Source: Pseudomonadota bacterium
GTDB lineage: Bacteria > Pseudomonadota > Alphaproteobacteria > Rhizobiales > Xanthobacteraceae
Direction of reading: 5' to 3'
Assembly (NCBI GenBank): GCA_023435725.1
Contig: JAEYRD010000166.1
Location: forward strand, 38,562-102,561
Length of the DNA stretch: 64,000 nt
In this document: piece by piece, positions 1 to 8,729 of the stretch
Layout of the letters: every line of letters starts with the position of its first letter
Position numbering within the stretch: the first letter of the stretch is position 1
Position numbers and translations under genes: made by a program
The notes under the pieces: model-generated
Databases searched by the model: none
The model's input: the letters and a program-made list of their open reading frames with translations, nothing else
Told to the model about the DNA's origin: nothing

Positions 1-684
1 CTCGGCCTGGCTCTCCGTGAGCATGCCGCCCATCGGCGAGGGTTGGCCGATCACAACGCCCATCTCCAGCTCGAAATCGAGCCGTTTGCATGGGCCGAAG
101 CTCGGCGCCTCTGCATTCGGCGGCTTCAGCTGCCCGCGCGGACGCTTCACCCTGGTGCCGGAGACCACGACGGTCGAGGCGCGGCCGTTATAGGCGATCG
201 GCATATGCAGCCAGTTCGGCTGCAGCGCATTGTCCTTGCCGCGGAACATCACGCCGACATTAGTGGCGTGCTCCTTCGAAGAATAGAAATCGGTGTAGCC
301 GGAGACGTTGAAAGGCAGATGCAGTTTGGCGCGTGACATCGGAATCAAGGCGAGCTGGCGCAACTCGCCATTGTCACGCAATTCGGGGTTATCGTGCCGC
401 AAGAGTTCGCTGATCCGCGCGCGGGTCTTCGTCCAGACCTTCGGTCCTAACCACATGAACGGATTCAAAGAGCCCGCCGCGAAGATTCCTGGCTGACCGA
501 CATCCAGGCGACCGTCCTGCTCGAGTTCCCAGAGATCAAGGATGTAGTCGCCAATGGCGACGCCGACCCGTGGCGCGAGTCCATTCGCTGAGAACACGCC
601 ATACGGCAGGTTCTGGATCGGGAAGTCGGAGGCGGGATCGACCTCGATGAAGGAGCGGAGACTGGGGTCGTTGGGGTGGGGCAC
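1..684 (-). CDS. fahA: Fumarylacetoacetase, C-terminal end cut by the window edge
   Basis: Last step of tyrosine/homogentisate breakdown: hydrolyses fumarylacetoacetate to fumarate and acetoacetate in the cytoplasm. The 228 visible residues contain the N-terminal FAH domain and the start of the catalytic domain. The active-site stretch DFYSSKEHATNVG followed by FRG carries the family's metal Asp, catalytic His and Arg, and FELEMG carries the two metal-binding glutamates. The start is a GTG at 684, chosen because the protein begins there with the usual MPHPNDPSLRSF-like opening and an AGGA lies 9-10 bases upstream; no in-frame ATG fits. It is the last visible gene of the minus-strand homogentisate operon, about 150 bases after hmgA, separated by a palindromic repeat. 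Family assignment is firm; the 3' end is outside the window. Confidence 0.95.
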   Translation of the reverse strand, partial: MPHPNDPSLRSFIEVDPASDFPIQNLPYGVFSANGLAPRVGVAIGDYILDLWELEQDGRLDVGQPGIFAAGSLNPFMWLGPKVWTKTRARISELLRHDNPELRDNGELRQLALIPMSRAKLHLPFNVSGYTDFYSSKEHATNVGVMFRGKDNALQPNWLHMPIAYNGRASTVVVSGTRVKRPRGQLKPPNAEAPSFGPCKRLDFELEMGVVIGQPSPMGGMLTESQAE

Positions 685-723
685 GCTGTGAATCCTGTTT
701 GCAATCGGGCAAGCTCTCTCCTT

Positions 724-825
724 CGTCATTCCGGGATGGCCCGAAGGGCTAAGCCCGGAATCCATACTCACGATCGTGGTTATGGATTCCGGGCTCGCCG
801 CTTTCGCGGCGCCCCGGAATGACGA
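724..825. repeat. Intergenic palindromic repeat (CGTCATTCCGGG family)
   Basis: Outer arms CGTCATTCCGGG (724-735) and CCCCGGAATGACG (812-824) enclose perfect 15-base inner arms at 752-766 and 781-795. Relatives occur near 54.2 kb. It lies between hmgA and fahA within one operon, so it would be transcribed as a long hairpin. The type resembles the short palindromes scattered through Bradyrhizobium and Rhodopseudomonas genomes. Confidence 0.8.
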
Positions 826-835
826 GGGGAGAAAG

Positions 836-2182
836 CTACGGCCGGTTCGGATCGAACCGCTTCTCCAGGCCCTTCCAGCAATCGGCGTAATCGTCCTGGA
901 GTGTTGAGGCGTTTGCGGCATGCGCCGTCACGCGCTGCGGATAGCGGGTCTCGAACATGAAGGCCATGGTGCCGGTCAGCTTCACCGGCTTCAGCTCGCC
1001 GTTGCTGGCGTGATCGAAAGCCTCGCGATCCGGGCCGTGCGGCAGCATGCAATTGTGGAGCGAGATGCCGCCCGGCACGAAGCCTTGCGGCTTGGCATCG
1101 AAGACGCCGTAGATCAGGCCCATGAACTCGCTCATGATGTTCATGTGATACCAGGGCGGACGGAAGGTGTTGTCGGCGACCATCCAGCGCTCCGGGAAGA
1201 TGACGAAGTCGATATTCGCGGTGCCCGCGGTCTCCGACGGCGAGGTCAGCACCGTGAAGATCGACGGATCGGGATGATCGAAGCCGATCGCGCCGACCGG
1301 CGAGAAGGTGCGCAGATCGTATTTGTAGGGCGCGTAATTGCCGTGCCAGGCGACGACGTCGATCGGCGAATACGGCAGCGTCGTCTTGAACAGCGATCCG
1401 CCCCATTTCACGTAGAGCTCGGTCGGCGTGTCCTTGTCTTCGTAGAACGCGACCGGCGTGAGGAAGTCGCGCGCGTTGGCAAGGCAGTTGGCGCCGATCG
1501 GCCCGCGCTCCGGCAGCGTGAAGGCGCCGCCATAGTTCTCGCAGAGATAGCCGCGGGCGGGACCGTTCGGAATCTCGACGCGGAATTTCACGCCGCGCGG
1601 GATCACCACGATCTCGCCGGGCTCGGCGTCGATCCGCCCGAACTCGGTCACGATGCGAAGATTGCCCTGCTGGAGCACGAACATCAGCTCCCCGTCGGCA
1701 TTGTAGAAGTGCTGGTCCACCATCGACTTGGTGATGAGGTAGACATGCGCGGCCATGCCGGCCTGCGTGTTCACGTCGCCGGCGGTCGTCATGGTCTGCA
1801 CGCCCTGGACGAAGGTGACATCCTCCTTCGGCAGCGGCGCCGGGTCCCAGCGCAGCTGCGCGATCGGCAGATCGTATTCATGGCACGGCGCCGAGCGCCA
1901 CAGGCCGGCATCGACCTTCTCGAAACGCCCTGAATGCTTCACCGAGGGGCGGATGCGATAGAGCCAGGAGCGCTCATTGGTGCCGCGCGGCGCGGTAAAG
2001 GGCGAGCCCGAGAGCTGCTCGGCATAGAGCCCGTAGGCGCAGCGCTGCGGCGAGTTGCGGCCGATCGGCAGCGCACCGGGCAGCGCCTCGGTCTCGAAGC
2101 TGTTGCCGAAACCGGACATGTAGCCTGGCGTCACCTGAGCCGAGCTCCGAATGATCTGATCAGGCGAGGTATTGATGTTCAT
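836..2182 (-). CDS. hmgA: Homogentisate 1,2-dioxygenase
   Basis: Non-haem iron dioxygenase that opens the ring of homogentisate to maleylacetoacetate, the central step of phenylalanine/tyrosine degradation; cytoplasmic. The product is 448 residues, the usual length. Family signatures are present: GYMSGFGNSFETEALPGALP near the N-terminus, the iron-ligand region WYHMNIMSEFMGL (His and Glu) and LHNCMLPHGPD (second His). The start at 2182 (MNINTSPD) is preceded by a strong AAGGAGGAGGAT; a longer reading to 2212 would run through that site and the end of the upstream gene. It starts two bases after the stop of the MBL-fold gene, so the two are co-transcribed and probably translationally coupled. 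Confidence 0.97.
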   Translation of the reverse strand: MNINTSPDQIIRSSAQVTPGYMSGFGNSFETEALPGALPIGRNSPQRCAYGLYAEQLSGSPFTAPRGTNERSWLYRIRPSVKHSGRFEKVDAGLWRSAPCHEYDLPIAQLRWDPAPLPKEDVTFVQGVQTMTTAGDVNTQAGMAAHVYLITKSMVDQHFYNADGELMFVLQQGNLRIVTEFGRIDAEPGEIVVIPRGVKFRVEIPNGPARGYLCENYGGAFTLPERGPIGANCLANARDFLTPVAFYEDKDTPTELYVKWGGSLFKTTLPYSPIDVVAWHGNYAPYKYDLRTFSPVGAIGFDHPDPSIFTVLTSPSETAGTANIDFVIFPERWMVADNTFRPPWYHMNIMSEFMGLIYGVFDAKPQGFVPGGISLHNCMLPHGPDREAFDHASNGELKPVKLTGTMAFMFETRYPQRVTAHAANASTLQDDYADCWKGLEKRFDPNRP

Positions 2183-2184
2183 GA

Positions 2185-3141
2185 CTATCCTCCTCCTTGC
2201 AGGGCGGCCCACATTTCCTGGTCGCGCTTGTCGGTCCAGATCACGGGATCGTCGATCCCCGACGCCTCGTCATAGGCACGCGACACGTTGAACGGCAGGC
2301 AGTGCTCGTAGATGGCGAAACTGGAAAACTTCGGGTCCATCACTTCGCGCGTCGCCGCCATCGATTCCTTCAGCGTGCGTCCCCTGGCGACGGAGATCTC
2401 GGCAGCGCCATAGAGCGAGGTGACGAAGTCGCGCGTCATCGCGATGGCTTCGCGCACTGTTGCAACGCCCTTCAGCGCATCGCCACGGCCCGGCGCGATC
2501 GCCTTGGGATTGAAGTTGCGGATCTCGTTCAGCGTCAGCGGCCATTCGCGCAAGTGCGCATCGCCGCAATAACACGCCGAGTGATATTCGATGAGGTCGC
2601 CGGAGAACATGACCTCGGCGTCCGGCACCCAGGCGACGATGTCGCCGGAGGTGTGGCCGGCGCCAAGCTGCATCAGGCGCACCTCGCGCTTGCCGAGATA
2701 GATCGACATCTCGCCTTCGAAGGTCAGCGTCGGCCAGGTCAGGCCGGGAATGCTTTGCGCGTCCTGGAACAGGCGCGGGAAGCGGCCATATTCGGAATCC
2801 CAATCCTGCTTGCCGCGCTCCTCGATGAGGCGATAAGTCTCCTGCGAGGCCACGATGCCTTGCGCCTTGTAGGCGGAGGCCCCGAGCACGCGCACGGCGT
2901 GATAGTGCGACAGCACGACATATTTGATCGGCTTGTCGGTGACGGTGCGAACCCGCTCGATCACCTTGTTGGCCATTGCCGGCGTTGCTTGCGCGTCGAA
3001 CACCAGGCAGCCGTCGTCGCCGACGATGACAGCCGTGTTCGGATCGCCTTCGGCGGTGAACGCGTAGAGATCGGTGCCGATCTCGGAGAAGGTGATCTTC
3101 TTCTCGGAGAGATCGCCCGTGGATGCGAAATTCTTCGCCAT
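2185..3141 (-). CDS. MBL-fold protein of the homogentisate operon, with an incomplete metal site
   Basis: 318 residues with the metallo-beta-lactamase fold pattern: a first beta domain, SHYHAVR at 78-84, AGHTSGD around 161-167 and FSGDLIE around 179-185. The classic HxHxDH motif is altered. H79, H81 and H163 (first zinc site) and D182 are present, but the Asp and second His of HxHxDH are V83 and R84, so the second metal site should be missing or different. It is sandwiched between the DUF2783-like gene and hmgA (2-base gap) and is therefore probably a hydrolase or binding protein of aromatic catabolism. Substrate unknown. Start is ATG at 3141, after a short gap from the upstream gene. Confidence 0.85.
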   Translation of the reverse strand: MAKNFASTGDLSEKKITFSEIGTDLYAFTAEGDPNTAVIVGDDGCLVFDAQATPAMANKVIERVRTVTDKPIKYVVLSHYHAVRVLGASAYKAQGIVASQETYRLIEERGKQDWDSEYGRFPRLFQDAQSIPGLTWPTLTFEGEMSIYLGKREVRLMQLGAGHTSGDIVAWVPDAEVMFSGDLIEYHSACYCGDAHLREWPLTLNEIRNFNPKAIAPGRGDALKGVATVREAIAMTRDFVTSLYGAAEISVARGRTLKESMAATREVMDPKFSSFAIYEHCLPFNVSRAYDEASGIDDPVIWTDKRDQEMWAALQGGG

Positions 3142-3162
3142 CAGTTCATCCTCGTCACAGAG

Positions 3163-3387
3163 TTATTGTTGTTGCTGTTGTTGCTGCTGGCCGTCGATCA
3201 TGCGGCGCTTCGCGAGCCCGATCGCCTCGCGCAGCACGTCGATATCGCCGATGTGATTGGCGAGAATCAGCACCAGTGCCGCGTCGAAATCGGCGCTCTG
3301 CTCTTCGGTGAGGCCGCGATGCGCTTCAACAATGACGCGAAAGGCGTCGTCCGGGCGCGCGAAGTTGGAGTTGGTGGAAAGCGGCAT
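3163..3387 (-). CDS. Small DUF2783-like protein with a C-terminal polyglutamine tail
   Basis: 74-residue acidic/hydrophobic protein from ATG 3387 (MPLSTNSNFARPDD), with GAGG upstream; a TTG four codons earlier is the alternative. It resembles the short DUF2783 proteins that sit beside aromatic flavin monooxygenases in Bradyrhizobium (from memory, moderate confidence). The final eight residues are glutamines encoded by a mixed CAG/CAA run just before the stop (3166-3189), which is unusual for a bacterial protein. Located between the monooxygenase and the MBL-fold gene in the same operon, so likely an accessory factor; function unknown. Confidence 0.7.
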   Translation of the reverse strand: MPLSTNSNFARPDDAFRVIVEAHRGLTEEQSADFDAALVLILANHIGDIDVLREAIGLAKRRMIDGQQQQQQQQ

Positions 3388-3422
3388 GCCAGACCTCAAT
3401 TCAAGCCTTTCAATTCAAGCCT

Positions 3423-5051
3423 TCAATTCAGGCCTTGGGCCCGCGACAGCGCGGCCGCGATTGCCGCACGCGTCGGATGGCGGAAGCGCGCTGCAACGTA
3501 ACCATCGGGTCTGAGCAGATAGCCCGCACCCGGCTCGGCGTCATAGCGCTTTGCGACAAGGCCTGAGGGATCGGCAAGTCCGCCCTCGCCGCCGATGCGG
3601 ACATCCTTCACTCCATCGGGCACATCGATCGCTGCACCATTGCTGAACGACAGCAAGGTGAAGTCCGTTCCACCCTTGCGGAATGCATCCGTCAGATAGG
3701 CCTGCTCGCCCCCGCGCGTCACAACGGGGGCGTCGAGCATGGAACAGCCGGGAGACGGTCCGCCGCGCCAGGCGTCGGCATCGGAGGATGACAGCGGCGA
3801 GTCATAGCTGCACGGCACCGACAGCCGGCCGCCATTGACCATGCGCTTGCCGAACTCGGTTTCCCTGGCCAGTGACAGCACCGCCTTGCGCAGCCGCGCC
3901 TCCTGATGCGAGTTCGGCGCCATGAAATCGGTCGAACGGGTGGATTCGCGGATGTTCTCGTCGGCCGCCCGGCTGCGCTCGATATGATAGGTTTCGAGCA
4001 GACTCGCGGGTGACACGGCACGCAGCACGCGATCGAGCTTCCAGGAGAGGTTTTCGGCGTCTTCGAGTCCCGAGTTCGCGCCGCGCGCGCCGAAGGGCGA
4101 GACCTGATGCGCGGAATCGCCGGCGAAGATCACGCGGCCATGGAGGAAGCGATCCATCCGCCGGCATTGGAACTTATAGAGAGAGATCCACTCGAACTCG
4201 AACTTGTCGTGGCCGAGCATGCGCACGATTCGCGGCCGCACGTTCTCGGGTTTCTTCTCGACGACGGGATCGGCGTAGCGATTGAGCTGGAGATCGATGC
4301 GCCAGACATCGTCAGGCTGCCGGTGCAACAGCGCCGAACGTCCCGCATGAAACGGCGGATCGAACCAGAACCAGCGCTCGGTCGGGAATTCTGCCGTCAT
4401 CTTGACGTCGGCGATCAGGAACTGATCCTCGAACACATGTCCTGCAAACTCAGCGCCGACCATCTGCCGCAGCGACGACCGCGCGCCGTCGCAGGCGATG
4501 ACATATTGCGCCTGCAGGCGATAGGCCCCCTCCGGCGTTTCGATCGTCAGCAGGGCGGAATCATTACGTTGCTCCAGCGCCGTCACCTTGTTGCGCCAGC
4601 GCAGGTCGATAGCAGGCAGATCACTGATACGATCGACGAGGTAGGCCTCGGCATAATATTGCTGGAGATTGATGAAGGCCGGCCGCTTGTGGCCGTCCTC
4701 GGGCAGCAGGTTGAACTGGTAGAGCTGCGACTCGCCGTGGAAAATGCGGCCGACACTCCACACCACGCCCTTGTCGACCATACGGTCGCCGACGCCGAGC
4801 CGGTCCCAATATTCCAGCGAACGCTTCGAGAAGCAGATCGCGCGGGAGCCCTCGCCGATACGGTCAGCGTCATCCAGAAGGACGACGCACTGGCCGCGCT
4901 GGGCAAGGTCGATCGCCAGCGACAGCCCGACCGGACCCGCGCCGACGACCACGACCGGATGCTCGGCCGGGCTTTGGCCGGGACGGTCCTGATCGGGGTG
5001 ACGGCGATAGCCGAACTGGGTTTTGGCCTGAGGAGAATTGGCCTGCGCCAT
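3423..5051 (-). CDS. FAD-dependent aromatic monooxygenase (class A, MhpA/PHBH-like)
   Basis: 542 residues. The Rossmann FAD/NAD fingerprint VVVVGAGPVGLSLA lies at 33-46, preceded by a 30-residue polar extension, and the second FAD motif GRVIFAGDSAHQVSPFGARG lies around 310-330, followed by NSGLEDAENLSWKL as in MhpA-type hydroxylases. A C-terminal thioredoxin-like region follows, as in phenol hydroxylases. Such enzymes hydroxylate aromatic rings using NAD(P)H and O2. As first gene of an operon with hmgA and fahA, it may supply homogentisate, for example by hydroxylating 3-hydroxyphenylacetate (inference). ATG at 5051, with a GAGG upstream. Three near-identical 13-base units (TCAATTCAAGCCT-like) at about 3396-3435 overlap its stop codon. 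Confidence 0.9.
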   Translation of the reverse strand: MAQANSPQAKTQFGYRRHPDQDRPGQSPAEHPVVVVGAGPVGLSLAIDLAQRGQCVVLLDDADRIGEGSRAICFSKRSLEYWDRLGVGDRMVDKGVVWSVGRIFHGESQLYQFNLLPEDGHKRPAFINLQQYYAEAYLVDRISDLPAIDLRWRNKVTALEQRNDSALLTIETPEGAYRLQAQYVIACDGARSSLRQMVGAEFAGHVFEDQFLIADVKMTAEFPTERWFWFDPPFHAGRSALLHRQPDDVWRIDLQLNRYADPVVEKKPENVRPRIVRMLGHDKFEFEWISLYKFQCRRMDRFLHGRVIFAGDSAHQVSPFGARGANSGLEDAENLSWKLDRVLRAVSPASLLETYHIERSRAADENIRESTRSTDFMAPNSHQEARLRKAVLSLARETEFGKRMVNGGRLSVPCSYDSPLSSSDADAWRGGPSPGCSMLDAPVVTRGGEQAYLTDAFRKGGTDFTLLSFSNGAAIDVPDGVKDVRIGGEGGLADPSGLVAKRYDAEPGAGYLLRPDGYVAARFRHPTRAAIAAALSRAQGLN

Positions 5052-5093
5052 ACGCGAACCTCGGCTCTGGTCAGGAGAGGTCTGATCTGCTAG

Positions 5094-5113
5094 ATAGTCT
5101 CACGTGCAACTAT
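5094..5113. promoter_or_regulatory. 20-bp palindrome, candidate MarR operator
   Basis: ATAGTCTCACGTGCAACTAT is symmetric at 16 of 20 positions around a CACGTG core, with ATAGT/ACTAT arms. It lies in the 110-base gap between the divergent monooxygenase operon and the MarR gene, where a MarR dimer would be expected to bind and control both. Assignment to this regulator is inference. Confidence 0.65.
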
Positions 5114-5161
5114 TTTGGACCGGAGCCGGCCGGCCGTCAACTGGAATTCGGAGCGCTCTTC

Positions 5162-5704
5162 TTGGCGAGGACATCCAGCGACATCGCGCTGAAGACACGG
5201 GAAGCCGATGAGACTTCACCGCGGCCAAAAGCTCGACTCGATCTGTTCAAGTTCGTGCCGTTCCGCCTCAACCGGCTTGCGGCGGAGGTGAGCTCCGCGC
5301 TCGCGGTCGAATATCAGGAGCGCCACGGCCTCGACATTCCGGCCTGGCGCGTGATCGCAACGCTCGGCTTCCGCAATGATGCGTGCAGCGCGCAATACAT
5401 CTCGCAATGCACCCGCACCCACAAATCAACCATCAGCCGCGCGGTGACCACGCTGTTGCACGAGGAACTGATCGAGCGGGTCGAGAATGAAGCCGACCGC
5501 CGCGAATTCCGTCTGCAGCTGACGAAGAAGGGCCGCGCGCTCTACGAGGAGCTGTTCCCGCGATTGCTGCGGCGGGAGGACGAAATCCTCTCCTGCCTCT
5601 CCGCACAGGAGCGCAAGCAGCTCTCTGCCCTTCTTGGCAAGATCGAAGAGAGCCTCGACCTGATCCAGACCAGCGCAGAGGCCGACGCCAAGCAGGCGTA
5701 TTGA
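5162..5704 (+). CDS. MarR-family transcriptional regulator
   Basis: 180-residue winged-helix regulator. The DNA-binding region (about 60-130) includes the recognition helix QYISQCTRTHKSTISRAVTTLL and the wing NEADRREFRLQLTKKG, typical of MarR proteins. It is divergent from the homogentisate operon and so probably represses it in the absence of an aromatic ligand. The only supportable start is TTG at 5162, with GGAG about 9 bases upstream; no ATG or GTG fits before the conserved region, so the N-terminus is uncertain. Confidence 0.88.
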   Translation: MARTSSDIALKTREADETSPRPKARLDLFKFVPFRLNRLAAEVSSALAVEYQERHGLDIPAWRVIATLGFRNDACSAQYISQCTRTHKSTISRAVTTLLHEELIERVENEADRREFRLQLTKKGRALYEELFPRLLRREDEILSCLSAQERKQLSALLGKIEESLDLIQTSAEADAKQAY

Positions 5705-5727
5705 GCGACCTTTGCGCAGTGACTCAT

Positions 5728-5830
5728 GGTGAGGAGGCGCGCAAGCGCCATCTCGAACCGTGAAGGCCCCCGCTGCTGCAGCTTGGCCCGCATCCTTCGA
5801 GACGGCCGCTGCGCGGCCTCCTCAGGATGA
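5728..5830. repeat. Intergenic repeat of the GGTGAGGAGGCGC / CATCCTTCGAGACG type
   Basis: Between the convergent MarR and lactonase genes: a left part GGTGAGGAGGCGCGCAAGCGCC and a right part CATCCTTCGAGACGGCCGCT ending in CCTCAGGATGAAGG. Each half contains its own small hairpin. Composition is that of a dispersed palindromic element; no coding signal. Confidence 0.6.
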
Positions 5831-5847
5831 AGGACTTACACCAGTCG

Positions 5848-6654
5848 CTATTTCGCGAACGATCTCGACGGCGGCAGATGCAGCGCCCAGGCATCGACCT
5901 TGTCGCTGGCGCGCGGATAGATCTCCGTCACGATCGGATCGTGGCCGGGAATGTAGCGGTCGGGGTGACCGGCGAGGCGCTCGATCGTTTCCCAGCCCAC
6001 CGCCATGTCGCCGACATTGTAGACGATCGGGAATGGGCTGCGGCGCTGCAGGTTGGCGTAGTAATGCGTGGCGTCAGACGCCAGCACCACCGGCCCGCGC
6101 GCGGTCTCGACCTTGACCACCTGCAGGCCGTCCGAATGCCCGCCGACGCGATGCACGGTGACGCCGGGCGCGACTTCGCCATCGCCGGAATAGAATGTGA
6201 CGCGCTCGCGATAGACGTGGCGCACCATCTGCGTGACGTGCTCGACCGAGAACGGATGTCGCAACAGTCCGTTGCACATGCACCGCCCCGTCGCGTAAGC
6301 CATCTCGCGCTCCTGGAGATGGAAGCGTGCGTTCGGGAAGCGATCGAGATTGCCGGCGTGGTCGTAGTGCAGATGCGTCACGATAACGTCCCGAATGCTC
6401 GACGCGGCGACGCCAAAACGCTCCAGCGCATCGACCGGATTGAGCGTCAGCTTGCGCGCCCGCGTGGTCGCCTCCTCGGCATTGAAGCCGGTATCGACCA
6501 GGATGTCGCGGCCGCTGCCGCGGATCAGCCAGACGAAGTAGTCGAGATCCTGAGCCGCGCTGTCATGCGGGTCGGGCGCCAGGAAGTTCATGCTGGGGGT
6601 TCGCGGCGACATCGTCGCGTAGCGCAGGGCATAGATTTCGTAGGCGTTTCCCAT
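5848..6654 (-). CDS. N-acyl homoserine lactonase-family MBL-fold hydrolase
   Basis: 268 residues from ATG 6654 (MGNAYEIYALRYA). The full metal motif HLHYDHAGN is present (H94, H96, D98, H99), with later ligands GGHSDG, a LASDATHYY Asp and PGHDP His. This layout and the YALRYA opening match the AttM/AiiA-type quorum-quenching lactonases and related lactone hydrolases. Substrate could be an acyl-homoserine lactone or another lactone; the sequence cannot decide. The longer reading upstream to 6783 is not supported by composition. Stands alone, convergent with the MarR gene and divergent from the caspase-like gene. Confidence 0.85.
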   Translation of the reverse strand: MGNAYEIYALRYATMSPRTPSMNFLAPDPHDSAAQDLDYFVWLIRGSGRDILVDTGFNAEEATTRARKLTLNPVDALERFGVAASSIRDVIVTHLHYDHAGNLDRFPNARFHLQEREMAYATGRCMCNGLLRHPFSVEHVTQMVRHVYRERVTFYSGDGEVAPGVTVHRVGGHSDGLQVVKVETARGPVVLASDATHYYANLQRRSPFPIVYNVGDMAVGWETIERLAGHPDRYIPGHDPIVTEIYPRASDKVDAWALHLPPSRSFAK

Positions 6655-7029
6655 GTTTTGCTTTTGACTCGTTTTTCGAGGTGGACCTTCCGGGACGATC
6701 CAGCGAACCAAGCCATTGTCCGCCGCAAAGGTCAAACATCCGAGGTTGCGACCACCGCAAGCCTGCAATGTGAGACCAATCACATTTTCGTCGCCATGGC
6801 GGCCCTAACATGCTGCCGCAAGGTCGAACCGATCGCCTCGAGTACATCCATGACAGCCCGTTTATTCCCCTCGCGGCGCGCCCGTTCGTTGCGGTTAATC
6901 GTCGCGATAACGCCGAATCTCCAAGCGGTTGACGCACCCTCCCCCCGGTTTGATAATGCCTAGAGCGTAAGTTAAGGTCGCCGCGGCGCAAGCTGGGATC
7001 GGCGCCTTTTTGGCTGGACCGCGCTGATT

Positions 7030-8583
7030 ATGAAAATTCGCTTCCTCGTCCTTCTCCCATTGCTCGTTTCGTTTCTCCCGACCGCTCCGTCGCTTGCGGC
7101 CGGCGACCGCTACGCACTGGTCATCGGCAACGCCAAATATCCGGACGCCGATGCCCCGCTGAAGGAACCGCTCAACGATGCGCGCGACGTCGCCGACGAA
7201 CTCAAGCGCGACGGCTTTTCCGTCGAGATCGGCGAGAACCTGACTGGCGACGGCATGCGCCGCGCCTTCGACAAGCTCTACGGCAAGATCAAGCCGGGCT
7301 CCGTGGCGCTGGTGTTCTTCAGCGGTTTCGGCATCCAGTCGGCGCGCCAGAGCTACATGCTGCCGATCGATGCACAGATCTGGACCGAATCCGACGTGCG
7401 CCGCGACGGTTTCAGCCTCGAGACCGTGCTCGGCGAGCTCAATACCCGTGGCGCCGGCGTCAAGATCGCGCTGATCGACGCCTCCAGACGCAACCCGTTC
7501 GAGCGCCGGTTCCGCAGCTTCTCGGCCGGCCTCACGCCGGTCATCGCGCCGAACGGCACGCTGGTGATGTATTCCGCCGCACTGGCCTCGGTGGTCTCGG
7601 ATGCCGGCGGCGACCACAGCCTTTTCGTCCAGGAACTCTTGAAGGAAATCCGCGTCCCCGACCTGATGGCGGAAGAGACGCTGAACCGCACCAAGATGGG
7701 CGTCACCCGCGCCTCGCGCGGTGAGCAGGTGCCGTGGATCTCGTCTTCGCTGGCTGAAGACTTTTCATTCATCCCCGGCCCGAGCGGATCGCGCCCGCCA
7801 GTGACGGCACAACAACCGACGCCTCCCGCTCCGCCGCCCGTCGTCGCCAACAACCCGCCGCCGGCGCCGCCCGCGCCACCAGCACCGCCTCCGCCGCCGA
7901 AGCCGGCCGACACCGCCGCGGCGCCTGCACCTGCCCCCGCGCCTGCTCCAGCACCTGCGCCCGCGCCGACCCCACAGCCGAAGCCGCAGGTCGAGGCCGC
8001 CTTGCCCCCGGCGCCACCACCGGCAAAGCCTGCCGAGACAGCTCCTGCACCGAGCACCGATAGCGGGCCGAGCGCGGCCGCCTTGGCAGACGACCCCACC
8101 ATCAAGGGCCTGACCGCCAAGATCACGGCCAATCCGGATGACGTGAATGCGCTATACCGGCGCGGCCAAGTCTATGCCAGCAAGGGCGCCTACAACCTCG
8201 CCATCAAGGATTTTGACGATACCCTCCGGATCAACCCGAAGGACGTCGAGGCGCTGAACAATCGCTGCTGGACCCGCACCGTGGTCGGAGACCTCCAGGG
8301 CGCGCTGAAGGATTGCAACGAGGCGCTGCGGCTGCGGCCGAACTTCGTCGACGCGCTGGACAGCCGGGGCCTCATGAACCTCAAATCCGGGGCGGTGAAG
8401 AACGCCATCGCCGATTTCGATGCAGCCCTGAAGATCAATCCCCGCCTGACCTCCTCGCTCTACGGACGGGGGATCGCCAAGCAGCGCAATGGCTCGGCGC
8501 AGGAAGGCGCGCTCGACATCGCCAACGCCAAGGCAATGGACCCGAACATCGTTCAGGAATTCGCAAGCTACGGAGTCCGTTGA
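7030..8583 (+). CDS. Secreted caspase-like protein with proline-rich linker and TPRs; catalytic dyad replaced
   Basis: 517 residues. Signal peptide 1-23 (ends SLAA), then a caspase-fold p20 domain (about 25-245) beginning DRYALVIGNAKYP. In active caspases the catalytic His is in SGHG and the Cys in DACR. Here they read SGFG (F100) and DASRRNPF (S152), so proteolysis is very unlikely. A proline/alanine-rich linker (about 258-345) with PAPAPAP runs follows, then three to four tetratricopeptide repeats (about 360-505). It would be periplasmic, with the TPRs as a protein-docking module. Followed by an OmpA-domain gene and an RND pump on the same strand. A paralogue with the same two substitutions is at 42404-43252. 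ATG at 7030. Confidence 0.85.
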   Translation: MKIRFLVLLPLLVSFLPTAPSLAAGDRYALVIGNAKYPDADAPLKEPLNDARDVADELKRDGFSVEIGENLTGDGMRRAFDKLYGKIKPGSVALVFFSGFGIQSARQSYMLPIDAQIWTESDVRRDGFSLETVLGELNTRGAGVKIALIDASRRNPFERRFRSFSAGLTPVIAPNGTLVMYSAALASVVSDAGGDHSLFVQELLKEIRVPDLMAEETLNRTKMGVTRASRGEQVPWISSSLAEDFSFIPGPSGSRPPVTAQQPTPPAPPPVVANNPPPAPPAPPAPPPPPKPADTAAAPAPAPAPAPAPAPAPTPQPKPQVEAALPPAPPPAKPAETAPAPSTDSGPSAAALADDPTIKGLTAKITANPDDVNALYRRGQVYASKGAYNLAIKDFDDTLRINPKDVEALNNRCWTRTVVGDLQGALKDCNEALRLRPNFVDALDSRGLMNLKSGAVKNAIADFDAALKINPRLTSSLYGRGIAKQRNGSAQEGALDIANAKAMDPNIVQEFASYGVR

Positions 8584-8729
8584 TATTTTTTTGAGTTGAG
8601 GCACGCATTGCCTCGAACCCTCGGCGGCCCAAGGAAGACCAATCGACGGATGTCGCAGGCGGCCTTTCCCGGGGGCTTATTGCAGAAATTTTGGAACCGC
8701 GCGGGCTCGCCGCGCAGGAGGGACTGTCA

